A stretch of 64,000 nucleotides of DNA from Nocardia nova SH22a (GTDB lineage Bacteria > Actinomycetota > Actinomycetes > Mycobacteriales > Mycobacteriaceae), in assembly GCF_000523235.1 (NCBI RefSeq), contig NZ_CP006850.1:1-64000 (forward strand), written 5' to 3'. Position numbers and translations under genes: made by a program. Below, piece by piece: positions 57,227 to 64,000 of the stretch (the first letter of the stretch is position 1; every line of letters starts with the position of its first letter). Below the pieces are notes generated by a model. It did no database searches. It was given only the letters and a program-made list of their open reading frames with translations, and had not been told where the DNA came from.

Positions 57227-58216
57227 TTAACCGGATATGCGCTCACCGTCGGCCAGCGATCGCAACGCCGCCTGTTCGGTCGCCGCGCGGCGTCCGGGCC
57301 CGAAAACGTAGGCCAGGAACAGCAATTCCGCGATCGCGCCGATGCCCAGACGCACCGGTGCGGGCCAGCCGCTCGGCGTCACGAAACCCTCGATGATGCC
57401 CGAGACCAGCAGGACGCCCACGAGTCCGAGGGCCACGGTGGCGGTCGCCCGTCCCTGCCGCGCGAGCGCCGCCGCCCGCGGCATGCGACCCGGGTCGATC
57501 AGGGTCCAGCCGAGTTTCATGCCCGCGCCGCCGGCCACGAAAATCGCTGTGAGCTCCAGCATTCCGTGCGGCAGCAGGAATCCGAAGAAGGCGTCCAGCC
57601 GTCCCGCATCGGCCATCAGGCCACCGGAGACGCCGACATTGAGCGCGTTCATGAACAGCAGATAGGCCGCGGGCAGGATCAGGACGCCGGTGAACAGCGC
57701 GATCGCCGTGACCCAGGCGTTGTTGGTCCAGACCTGGGCGGCGAAGGCGTCGTGCGGATGTTCGGAGTAGTAGGACTCGAACCGCCCGCCCGGCGCCGTC
57801 AGTCCGTCCGCGGACCTCGGCAGGCCCAGTGCCTTGCGCGCCCGGCCGGATCCGGACACCCAGATGCCGATCACGGTGGATACCGCGAGGAAGGCCGCCG
57901 CCACTCCGGCCCACCACGGCCACGCCCGGTACACCGCCGCGGGGAACCGGCGGGTGACGAAGTGAACGATCTGCGACCAGGTGTCGGTGCGTGCCCCCAG
58001 CAGCCGTCCGCGGGCGCGGGCCAGTACCGCGCTGATGCCGTTGATCAACTCCGGATCCGGTGAATGCGACTGCAAGCGGGCCAGCTGCTGGGAGGTGCGG
58101 CGATACAGCGCGACGAACTCGTCGACCTCGGCGCCCGTCAGGCGGCGCTGCCGGGTCAGATGATCGAGCCGATCCCAATGCCGCCGTTGTGCGAACGAAT
58201 AGGCATCGACGTCCAT
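57227..58216 (-). CDS. SpoIIM/DUF95 family membrane protein
   Basis: A 329-aa membrane protein of the stage II sporulation M family (Rv3694c-like). Helices follow a cytoplasmic helical N-terminus of about 100 residues. The family motif NNAWVTAIALFTGVLILPAA and FLLPHGMLELTAIFVAGGAGM is clear. It diverges from the RDD gene 75 bp away. The order SpoIIM-RDD-DUF58-MoxR is conserved in mycobacteria. Confidence 0.88.
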   Translation of the reverse strand: MDVDAYSFAQRRHWDRLDHLTRQRRLTGAEVDEFVALYRRTSQQLARLQSHSPDPELINGISAVLARARGRLLGARTDTWSQIVHFVTRRFPAAVYRAWPWWAGVAAAFLAVSTVIGIWVSGSGRARKALGLPRSADGLTAPGGRFESYYSEHPHDAFAAQVWTNNAWVTAIALFTGVLILPAAYLLFMNALNVGVSGGLMADAGRLDAFFGFLLPHGMLELTAIFVAGGAGMKLGWTLIDPGRMPRAAALARQGRATATVALGLVGVLLVSGIIEGFVTPSGWPAPVRLGIGAIAELLFLAYVFGPGRRAATEQAALRSLADGERISG

Positions 58217-58291
58217 CGGCCCCTCCTGTCTGTGCGAATCCGCACTCGAAGGCTAGTTCGTATGCGGCGGATTCGGGATACTGGTGTGATC

Positions 58292-59107
58292 ATGGCCGAA
58301 TTCACCACGGGGGAGGCCGTCTCCCTGCACCTGCCGATCGCGCGGATCCCGATCCGGGCCGCCGCCTTCGCCATCGATCTGCTGTTGCAGCTGATCCTCG
58401 GCGTGCTGCTCATGGCGCTGATCGTGCTGGTGCTGTTCCGGCTGGAACCCGACGGCGCGTGGATCGACGTCGCCGCACTGGTCACCCTGGTCACGGTCCT
58501 GGCCGGATATCCGATCGTCAGCGAAACCCTCCTGCGCGGGCGCACGGTCGGGAAAATGGCGCTCGGGCTGCGGGTGGTGCGTAGCGACGGCGGTCCCATC
58601 GACTTCCGGCACGCGCTCACCCGGGGACTGGCCGCCGCACTGGTCGATTTCTGGAATCTCGGCGGTTTCGGTTTCGTCGCCGTGGTCACCTCGCTGTGCT
58701 CACCACGCGCGCGGCGGGTGGGCGATATCCTCGCCGGGACGGTCGTGGTGTCGGACCGGGCCCCGATTCCCGTGCCCGCCTTGGCCGTCGCACCGCCCTG
58801 GCTGGTCGAGTGGGTGGCCCGGCTGGATCTGTCCGGACTGACCGAGGAGCTGGCCCTCCCGGTGCGGCGGTATCTGACCAGGTATCCCGATCTGACACCG
58901 CAGGTCCAGGTGAATCTCGGTACCGCACTGGTGATCGCGGTGTGCGAGCAGTTGCGGGTGGCGCCGCCGCCGGGTTGTCCGCCGTTGCAGATCCTGGGCG
59001 CGGTCATCGGGGAGCGGCAACGCCGGGTGCTGCCGCCGCCACCGCGGCTGCCGTTCTGGCCGATGCGGGTACCGCCCGCACCGGTTACAGGGCACCCGAT
59101 CGCTTGA
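58292..59107 (+). CDS. RDD family membrane protein
   Basis: A 271-aa membrane protein (Rv3695-like) with the RDD-domain pattern: IRAAAFAIDLLLQLILG in the first helix and GRTVGKMALGLRVVRSDG after the second. ATG 58292 begins MAEFTTGEAVSLHLP; a GTG six bases earlier is an alternative. Its end overlaps the convergent DUF58 gene by 23 bp. Confidence 0.85.
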   Translation: MAEFTTGEAVSLHLPIARIPIRAAAFAIDLLLQLILGVLLMALIVLVLFRLEPDGAWIDVAALVTLVTVLAGYPIVSETLLRGRTVGKMALGLRVVRSDGGPIDFRHALTRGLAAALVDFWNLGGFGFVAVVTSLCSPRARRVGDILAGTVVVSDRAPIPVPALAVAPPWLVEWVARLDLSGLTEELALPVRRYLTRYPDLTPQVQVNLGTALVIAVCEQLRVAPPPGCPPLQILGAVIGERQRRVLPPPPRLPFWPMRVPPAPVTGHPIA

Positions 59108-60377
59108 GTTCCAGATACTCGTCCGCCAGCGCCTCCGGCAGTCGATCGGGTGCGGCGGCCACCACATCGATTCCCCTGCGCTGCAGCGTTTCCCGCACGA
59201 TCGCGCGTTCGGTCAGCAGATGTTCGGCGGCCGCGGCGGCGTAGACCTCGGTGACGTCGTCGCGGCGTTCGGCCGCCGCCGCGATCTCGGGATCGGTGAC
59301 CGAGACCAGCAGCACCCGATGGCGTCTGCTCAGGACGGGCAGCACCGGCAGCAGATTCTCCTCGACCATCGCGCCGTCGAGACTGGTGAACCACACCACC
59401 AGGCTGCGGCGCCGGGTGTGCTGGACGGCGGTGCGGACCATCGCCGCGGTGTCGGTGTCGAGTAGGGCCGGAACGACACCCGACAGTGCGTGCATCAGCT
59501 TGGGCTGCACGGCCTTTCCGCGCACACCGCGGACCTCGGCGCGTACCTCGCGATCGAAGGCCAGCAGATCGACGGTGTCCCCGGCCGCGGCCGCCAGCCC
59601 ACCCAGGAGCAGCGCCGCCTCGATACCGGTGTCCAGCCGGGTCTGATCGCCCAGCCGGGCCGCGCTGATCCGGCCGGTGTCCATGAGCATCAGGACGTGC
59701 CGGTTGCGTTCGGGCCGCCACGTGCGGACCAGGACATCGGTGGCGCGGGCGGTGGCCCGCCAGTCGATCGAGCGCACGTCGTCACCGGCGACGTACTCGC
59801 GGAAGGAGTCGAATTCCGAACCAGGACCACGGATATTCGCCACCGAACGACCGTCGAGATGCTGCAGCCGCCTGACCTTCGAGGACAGGATCCGTTCCGT
59901 CCGGAACGCGGGCAGCGCACGGACTTTCGCGGGTACCTCGTGGCGGACCTGACGTCCGGCCAGTCCGAGCGGGCCGAACGACCGGACGGTGACCGGCCCC
60001 GCGATCCGATCGCCGCGGCGGCTCGGCCGGACGGTGGTGCTCACCGTGGTCCGGGTGTTCGCCGGCAGCCGCAGCCGATGCGTGCGCGCGGGTGCGTGCG
60101 CGCTCGGCGGCCAGTCGTCCCACAGCAGGGCGTGCACGGTTCGGGTACCGCGATTGAGTACGGCGAGTTCGACGGTCGCGGTGCGCCCGACCCGGACGGT
60201 GGTGAGCGGAACCCGGCTCAGTGCGAGATCATCGGAGCCACAGGCGATCACGTCGATGGCCACGAGTGCGACCAGCACGCCGGTGAGGATCACCACGCCG
60301 ACCCAGGACGGTACCGCGATGCCGACGATCAGCGCGGCCACGGCGGCGCACAGCGCGAGCCGACCGGTGACGATCAT
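59085..60377 (-). CDS. DUF58 domain protein
   Basis: A 430-aa protein (Rv3693-like). Two N-terminal membrane helices precede the DUF58 region (EFDSFREYVAGDDVRSIDWRATARATDVLVRTWRPERNR read in shorter parts: FREYVAGDDVRSIDWRA). A vWA-like fold follows. DUF58 proteins work with MoxR ATPases, which here is encoded just upstream. Confidence 0.88.
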   Translation of the reverse strand: MIVTGRLALCAAVAALIVGIAVPSWVGVVILTGVLVALVAIDVIACGSDDLALSRVPLTTVRVGRTATVELAVLNRGTRTVHALLWDDWPPSAHAPARTHRLRLPANTRTTVSTTVRPSRRGDRIAGPVTVRSFGPLGLAGRQVRHEVPAKVRALPAFRTERILSSKVRRLQHLDGRSVANIRGPGSEFDSFREYVAGDDVRSIDWRATARATDVLVRTWRPERNRHVLMLMDTGRISAARLGDQTRLDTGIEAALLLGGLAAAAGDTVDLLAFDREVRAEVRGVRGKAVQPKLMHALSGVVPALLDTDTAAMVRTAVQHTRRRSLVVWFTSLDGAMVEENLLPVLPVLSRRHRVLLVSVTDPEIAAAAERRDDVTEVYAAAAAEHLLTERAIVRETLQRRGIDVVAAAPDRLPEALADEYLELKRSGAL

Positions 60378-60381
60378 CGCG

Positions 60382-61380
60382 TCACACCGGGACCGGGACG
60401 GAGGACAGCAGTGACGACATCACACCCTCGCCCGTCACCCCGTCGAGTTCGGCCTCCGGCCGCAGCTGCAGCCGGTGCCGAAGTGCTGTCACCGCAACGG
60501 TTTTCACATCGTCCGGCGTCACGAAGGTCCGGGCGTTCAACCAGGCCAGGGCGCGGGCGGCCGCCAGGACTGCGGTGGCGCCGCGCGGTGAGGCGCCGTG
60601 CTGGACGGCCGGTGAGCTGCGGGTGGCGCGGCACAGATCGACGATGTATGCGAGTACTTCCGGATTGATCGTCACCTGTGCGATCGAGGCGCGGGCGGCC
60701 GCGATATGCGCCGCGCCCGCGACCGGATGCACCCCGGCCGCACTCAGATCGCGCGGATCGAATCCGGCGGCGTGCCGCTGCAGGATGCGGAATTCGTCCT
60801 CGCGCTGGGGCAGATGGATGTCGACCTTGAACAGGAAGCGGTCGAGTTGCGCCTCGGGCAGCGGATAGGTGCCCTCCTGTTCGATCGGGTTCTGGGTCGC
60901 GATCACCACGAACGGATCCGGCAGCGGCTGCGGCACACCCGCCACCGAAACCTGGCGCTCCTCCATGGATTCCAGCAGAGCCGACTGGGTTTTCGGTGGG
61001 GTGCGGTTGATTTCGTCGGCGAGCAGCAGATTGGTGAAGACCGGGCCGCGGCGGAAGGTGAATTCGGTGGTGTGCGGATCGTAGATCTGGGAGCCGGTCA
61101 CATCGCCGGGCATCAGATCCGGGGTGAACTGGACGCGGGTGTGCTCCAGTTCGAGCGCGGCCGCCAACGCCCGCACGAGCAGCGTCTTCGCCACTCCCGG
61201 AACGCCTTCCAGCAGGACGTGGCCCCGGCACAGCAGGGCCAGGATCAGGAACATCACCGCGTGGTCGTTGCCGACGACCGCCTTGCCGATCTCGGCGCGA
61301 ACGTCGCCGAGCGCCCGCAGCGCCTCTTCGGCGGTGGGGGTGTGGTTGGTCTGCGCCGTTGTCAAAGGAGTCTCCGTCAT
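60382..61380 (-). CDS. MoxR family AAA+ ATPase
   Basis: A 332-aa MoxR-type chaperone ATPase. It has Walker A EGVPGVAKTLLV near residue 57, Walker B LLLADEINRTPPKTQ and sensor NPIEQEGTYPLPEAQLDRF. The start MTETPLTTAQ at 61380 overlaps the upstream DUF4129-like gene by 4 bp; a longer frame upstream lies inside that gene. It probably activates or folds membrane or cell-envelope proteins along with DUF58. Confidence 0.92.
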   Translation of the reverse strand: MTETPLTTAQTNHTPTAEEALRALGDVRAEIGKAVVGNDHAVMFLILALLCRGHVLLEGVPGVAKTLLVRALAAALELEHTRVQFTPDLMPGDVTGSQIYDPHTTEFTFRRGPVFTNLLLADEINRTPPKTQSALLESMEERQVSVAGVPQPLPDPFVVIATQNPIEQEGTYPLPEAQLDRFLFKVDIHLPQREDEFRILQRHAAGFDPRDLSAAGVHPVAGAAHIAAARASIAQVTINPEVLAYIVDLCRATRSSPAVQHGASPRGATAVLAAARALAWLNARTFVTPDDVKTVAVTALRHRLQLRPEAELDGVTGEGVMSSLLSSVPVPV

Positions 61381-62411
61381 CCTATTTCCGAGTCGATCCA
61401 GTCGAGTTGTGCGGCAATGTATTCCAGTGTCGTATCGTCGGGCACCGGGCCGTACAGCGCGGCGCCGACCACCCGCGGATCGGCGCCGATGCGGCCGCCG
61501 ATCAGCGCGCACACCCGATCCGGTGGGGTGTCGGTGCGCAGGTCCAGGCGGCCGCGGATCCGGCGCAGTGTCGCCTGCCGCAGTTTGGCGGCGACGTGGT
61601 CACGATCCTTGGTCCGGCGGTAAAGGGCGGCCTGGCCGGTGAGCAGCTCACCCGCCGCCACCTCCACCGGGCGGGGCTCACCGACCACCGCGCCCCGGCG
61701 CCTGCCCCGCCACCAGACCACGATCGCCGCGAAGATCAGTGCCTGCGCCCCACCGTAGGCCAGCCACGGCGGGAAGCGGTCGAAGATCGAATCGCGACCC
61801 CGGCCGAAATCGGGATCCGGAAGATCCGGCCGGTCCGGCGGCGGCGGGGGATGGGACGGCTGCGGTGGCGCCGAGGGGGTGGCGGACAATCGCATGAGCA
61901 TGTAGACGATCAGCGCGACGACCAGAATGCCGAGGACCACGGCCCAGAACCGCTTGTCGCGCAGCAGTTGTGGCAGCGGCGGCAGGCGGCGACGGGACGG
62001 GTCCGAGGGCGCGGATTCGGCCTGGTCTACCGGATCGGGCGGTGGTGGCGGGGCCAGCGAATAGCGGTCCGCCGCGCTGAGCCGCTGATATTCGTCCGGG
62101 GAGGCCGGGCGGCCGCCGTAGACGATCTCGTCGAAACTGTGTGCGGCACCGTCGAATTCACCTTCGGTACCGGGCAGTGCGCGCCCGGCCGCCGCCGCGG
62201 TTTCGCGCGCGGTGCGCGAGCGTTGGACCTCGAGTACGCCCCCCTGCTCGAGTCCTCGCACCACCGCGCGGAAGCGCTCGCGCAGTGCGGTGTCGAAATC
62301 GTGGTGTCCGGCGGCGGATTCGGCGGCGGCCCGGTGCTGGGCGGCCGGGCCCAGTGCGGGCGGTGGCGGCGCGGCGGGCGCGGGCTCGTCCGGGCGGAAC
62401 TGCTCGCTCAC
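61377..62411 (-). CDS. DUF4129/DUF4350-like membrane protein (possible fusion)
   Basis: A 344-aa protein. Residues 25-100 resemble DUF4129 (ALRERFRAVVRGLEQGGVLE, then FDEIVYGGRPASPDEYQRL). A membrane helix (FWAVVLGILVVALIVYMLM), a Pro-rich stretch and a second helix follow. The C-terminal 110 residues look like the end of Rv3691-type DUF4350 proteins (YRRTKDRDHVAAKLRQATLRR, ALYGPVPDDTTL), but the central DUF4350 ligand domain is missing. In relatives these are usually separate proteins. Confidence 0.72.
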   Translation of the reverse strand: MSEQFRPDEPAPAAPPPPALGPAAQHRAAAESAAGHHDFDTALRERFRAVVRGLEQGGVLEVQRSRTARETAAAAGRALPGTEGEFDGAAHSFDEIVYGGRPASPDEYQRLSAADRYSLAPPPPPDPVDQAESAPSDPSRRRLPPLPQLLRDKRFWAVVLGILVVALIVYMLMRLSATPSAPPQPSHPPPPPDRPDLPDPDFGRGRDSIFDRFPPWLAYGGAQALIFAAIVVWWRGRRRGAVVGEPRPVEVAAGELLTGQAALYRRTKDRDHVAAKLRQATLRRIRGRLDLRTDTPPDRVCALIGGRIGADPRVVGAALYGPVPDDTTLEYIAAQLDWIDSEIG

Positions 62412-63316
62412 CGGATCGCCTGCCCGGCCGGAATCCGGATATCCGCGCCCTCACGAACGCAGCGCCGGTCGATGTGGATGATCACGGCGGTGGCGGCATC
62501 GACGGCGGCCGCGAAGGCGGAGATCAGCAGCGCCGCGACGGACAGCAGCGCGGTCACCGCCCAGCGGTGGGTGCCCGAGATGTCGGAGAGGAATCCGAGC
62601 AGTCCGGCGACGGGGATCGCGAGCGCCAGCAGGACGCCTCGCAGGTAGATCCACAATCCCGCCAACGGCATGCCCCGGCCGGTGGCCAGTGTCTTCGCCC
62701 GCGCCACCGCGGCGCGGTACGGCGGTGATTCGGTGTAGAGGATCGGCGCCACCGTCCACCGGTTGCCCATCACCCGGCCGATCCAGATGATCGCCGGAAT
62801 CAGGGTGACCAGCAACGGGGTGCCGATGATGAGGATGCCCAGCACGATGAGCACGGAGATCAGCTGATCGGCGGCGAGTCGCGCCGCCACCGTCCGGAAT
62901 TGTCCACAGGCCGCGCGGATGGTGACCGGATGTCGATGTACGACGCCGAGTCCGATCGGCACGGTGACCCCGATCGTCCACAGTCGCAGCAGCCATACAC
63001 AGCAGATTGTGGAAAGAACCGCCGCCCAGGCATTTCCGGCACTCGAGCCGTCGGTGGCCCAGGTGACCAGGGCCGTCACCCCGAGCACGATGCCCAGTGC
63101 GACCACCACGCCGGCACCGGCCAGCCCCGCGATCGCGCGAATCCGGTACTGCAGCACCGCGAACGGCAGATCGGCCAGCTCCCGCCAGGACAACGGCCGG
63201 ATCGGAATCCGCTCGGCATCGCCGCTGTCGGACGCCACAGGACCGGGCACGCCGCGCGACTGCGGCGCTCCGGTACCGGACGGCTGCCCCGTCCGATCGG
63301 CTACGGCTGGATACAC
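62408..63316 (-). CDS. Conserved multi-pass membrane protein (Rv3690-like)
   Basis: A 302-aa protein with about six membrane helices after a 60-residue disordered N-terminus; it starts at GTG 63316. It overlaps the next gene by 4 bp, so it belongs to the MoxR operon. The position matches integral membrane proteins preceding DUF4350/MoxR in mycobacteria. Function unknown. Confidence 0.75.
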   Translation of the reverse strand: MYPAVADRTGQPSGTGAPQSRGVPGPVASDSGDAERIPIRPLSWRELADLPFAVLQYRIRAIAGLAGAGVVVALGIVLGVTALVTWATDGSSAGNAWAAVLSTICCVWLLRLWTIGVTVPIGLGVVHRHPVTIRAACGQFRTVAARLAADQLISVLIVLGILIIGTPLLVTLIPAIIWIGRVMGNRWTVAPILYTESPPYRAAVARAKTLATGRGMPLAGLWIYLRGVLLALAIPVAGLLGFLSDISGTHRWAVTALLSVAALLISAFAAAVDAATAVIIHIDRRCVREGADIRIPAGQAIR

Positions 63317-63819
63317 GGGCCGAGTCTATCCAGCGACGCGCGCGCACGAAGAGTATCGACTGCCTCACGGCCCGCGCCGCTACCGAGGGCCGACGTGCGC
63401 GTCACCACCCGACCGGCCCCGGATCCGTGCGCTTGCTCGACGGGGAAGGCCGCACCATGGGGCGGCGCCCGATGCGCATCGGGTTCCGGAACCAGAGACT
63501 TGGTGCCCGACGACGCTGGTGCTGACACCGGTGCGATGTCGACGCTTGTACTGGCTGTGCGGTCGGAGCCGATGTCGATGATGCGGCCGGTGCGATGTCG
63601 GTCAGCGGTGCCAGCGCATATCCGGTCATTCCGCGAGTAGGTGGCCGGTGGCGATGTGCGCTCAATCGACCGGCGGACCGGCGCCCGCGCCGCCGGTGTC
63701 CTGGCCAGCGGGCGATCGCGCCCTTCGTGCGATCCAGGGGAATCGTCGGCTGGTGTGCGCCGTCGGCGTTCTCGAGTGCGCTGCTGCCGGTGGCTTGTCG
63801 CGCGGGCCGGGTTGCCGGG
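63317..63819. other. Region without a supported gene
   Basis: About 500 bases upstream of the membrane-protein operon. Open frames exist in several phases but none has a ribosome site or recognisable protein features. The 12-mer GGTGCGATGTCG occurs twice (near 63530 and 63590). A promoter for the minus-strand operon should lie near 63317-63400. Confidence 0.45.
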
Positions 63820-64000
63820 TCAGCTCGGATTCGGGCCCGGAGGGAGTTCACGGCGGTCGGGGTAGCCGAGTTCCGTCGCATGGGATCCGGTGAGCGCGGC
63901 ATCCGGATTCGCGTGCGGGAGTTGGTGCGGGAGCGGCGCATAGCGCGCGTACCGGGGGTCGTGTTGATAGGCGTATCGCGGATCGTCCAGATAGGCGTAG
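63820..64000 (-). CDS. C-terminal tail of a truncated hypothetical protein
   Basis: Reading the minus strand from the window edge gives 59 in-frame residues before a stop at 63820-63822. The sequence begins YAYLDDPRYAYQHDPRYARY and ends REL-PPGPNPS; it is Tyr-, Pro- and Asp-rich with a DPRYA repeat. The gene continues beyond the window. No family is recognisable from this part. Confidence 0.55.
   Translation of the reverse strand, partial: YAYLDDPRYAYQHDPRYARYAPLPHQLPHANPDAALTGSHATELGYPDRRELPPGPNPS

Noticed and set aside
56777..57230. Short plus-strand reading frames in the gap before the SpoIIM gene
   Set aside because: Poor third-position GC, no ribosome site, and no recognisable protein features.
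62900..62908. TTGTCCACA consensus DnaA box
   Set aside because: It lies inside a membrane-protein gene with normal coding use; a single match is expected by chance and it has no partner box.
63402..63941. Minus-strand 179-aa frame near the right edge
   Set aside because: Arg/Ser/Pro-rich composition typical of an off-frame read of high-GC DNA, and its frame conflicts with the better-supported tail at 63820-64000.

Overview
This window is the replication-origin end of a high-GC actinobacterial chromosome, most likely Nocardia or a close relative (Nocardiaceae). The reasons are the mycobacterial-type order dnaA-dnaN-recF-DUF721-gyrB-gyrA-DUF3566-tRNA-Ile-tRNA-Ala-DLW39, followed later by ppiA-rhomboid-PH-crgA-pabA-pknB-pknA-pbpA-rodA-pstP-fhaB-fhaA-tRNA-Leu, and an Rv3691-Rv3695-like moxR block at the right end. 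The genus is an inference from gene order and protein style, not from a search.

Layout. 1-5.5 kb: dnaA, an 870-bp oriC, dnaN and recF. The oriC carries a terminator, several DnaA boxes, two matched 40-bp inverted repeats built on CCTCGAGG, and a DnaA box/DnaA-trio unwinding element. 5.5-14.3 kb: a compact RiPP biosynthetic operon inserted between recF and the DUF721 gene. It contains a 54-aa precursor peptide, a fused cyclodehydratase/YcaO protein, a SagB-type azoline dehydrogenase, a split LanB-type dehydratase (glutamylation plus elimination proteins) and a cytochrome P450. The gene set is closest in logic to goadsporin-type linear azole peptides with dehydroamino acids, but with a P450 and without visible transport, protease or immunity genes. 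This is the most interesting system in the window. 14.3-21.5 kb: DUF721, a candidate parS site, gyrB, gyrA, a DUF3566 membrane protein, two tRNAs and a DLW-39 mini-protein.

21.5-39.1 kb is an accessory block lying between DLW39 and ppiA. It holds a TetR-controlled oxidative cluster (multicopper oxidase, MpaB-family oxygenase, CrtC/AttH-like protein, FAD monooxygenase), a GntR/sterol-desaturase-like pair divergent from an alpha/beta hydrolase across a perfect palindrome, a MalT-like LuxR regulator, an AI-2E-family membrane protein, a second parS-like palindrome, a class III nucleotide cyclase, a probable 6C small RNA and a DrrAB-like ABC exporter. 39.1-54.3 kb is the conserved cell-division and cell-wall signalling region (Ser/Thr kinases, their phosphatase, FHA proteins, PBP and RodA), interrupted by a split RibD-like deaminase/reductase pair. 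54.3-64 kb carries an alpha/beta hydrolase, a GNAT protein, SpoIIM, RDD, DUF58, MoxR, a DUF4129/DUF4350-like fusion and a membrane protein, and ends in the C-terminal tail of a truncated minus-strand gene.

Housekeeping genes here couple replication initiation, topology and septal growth. The RiPP operon is notable for sitting in the most conserved, highest-dosage part of the chromosome. It has its own near-consensus promoter and appears to read directly into DUF721, upstream of gyrase.
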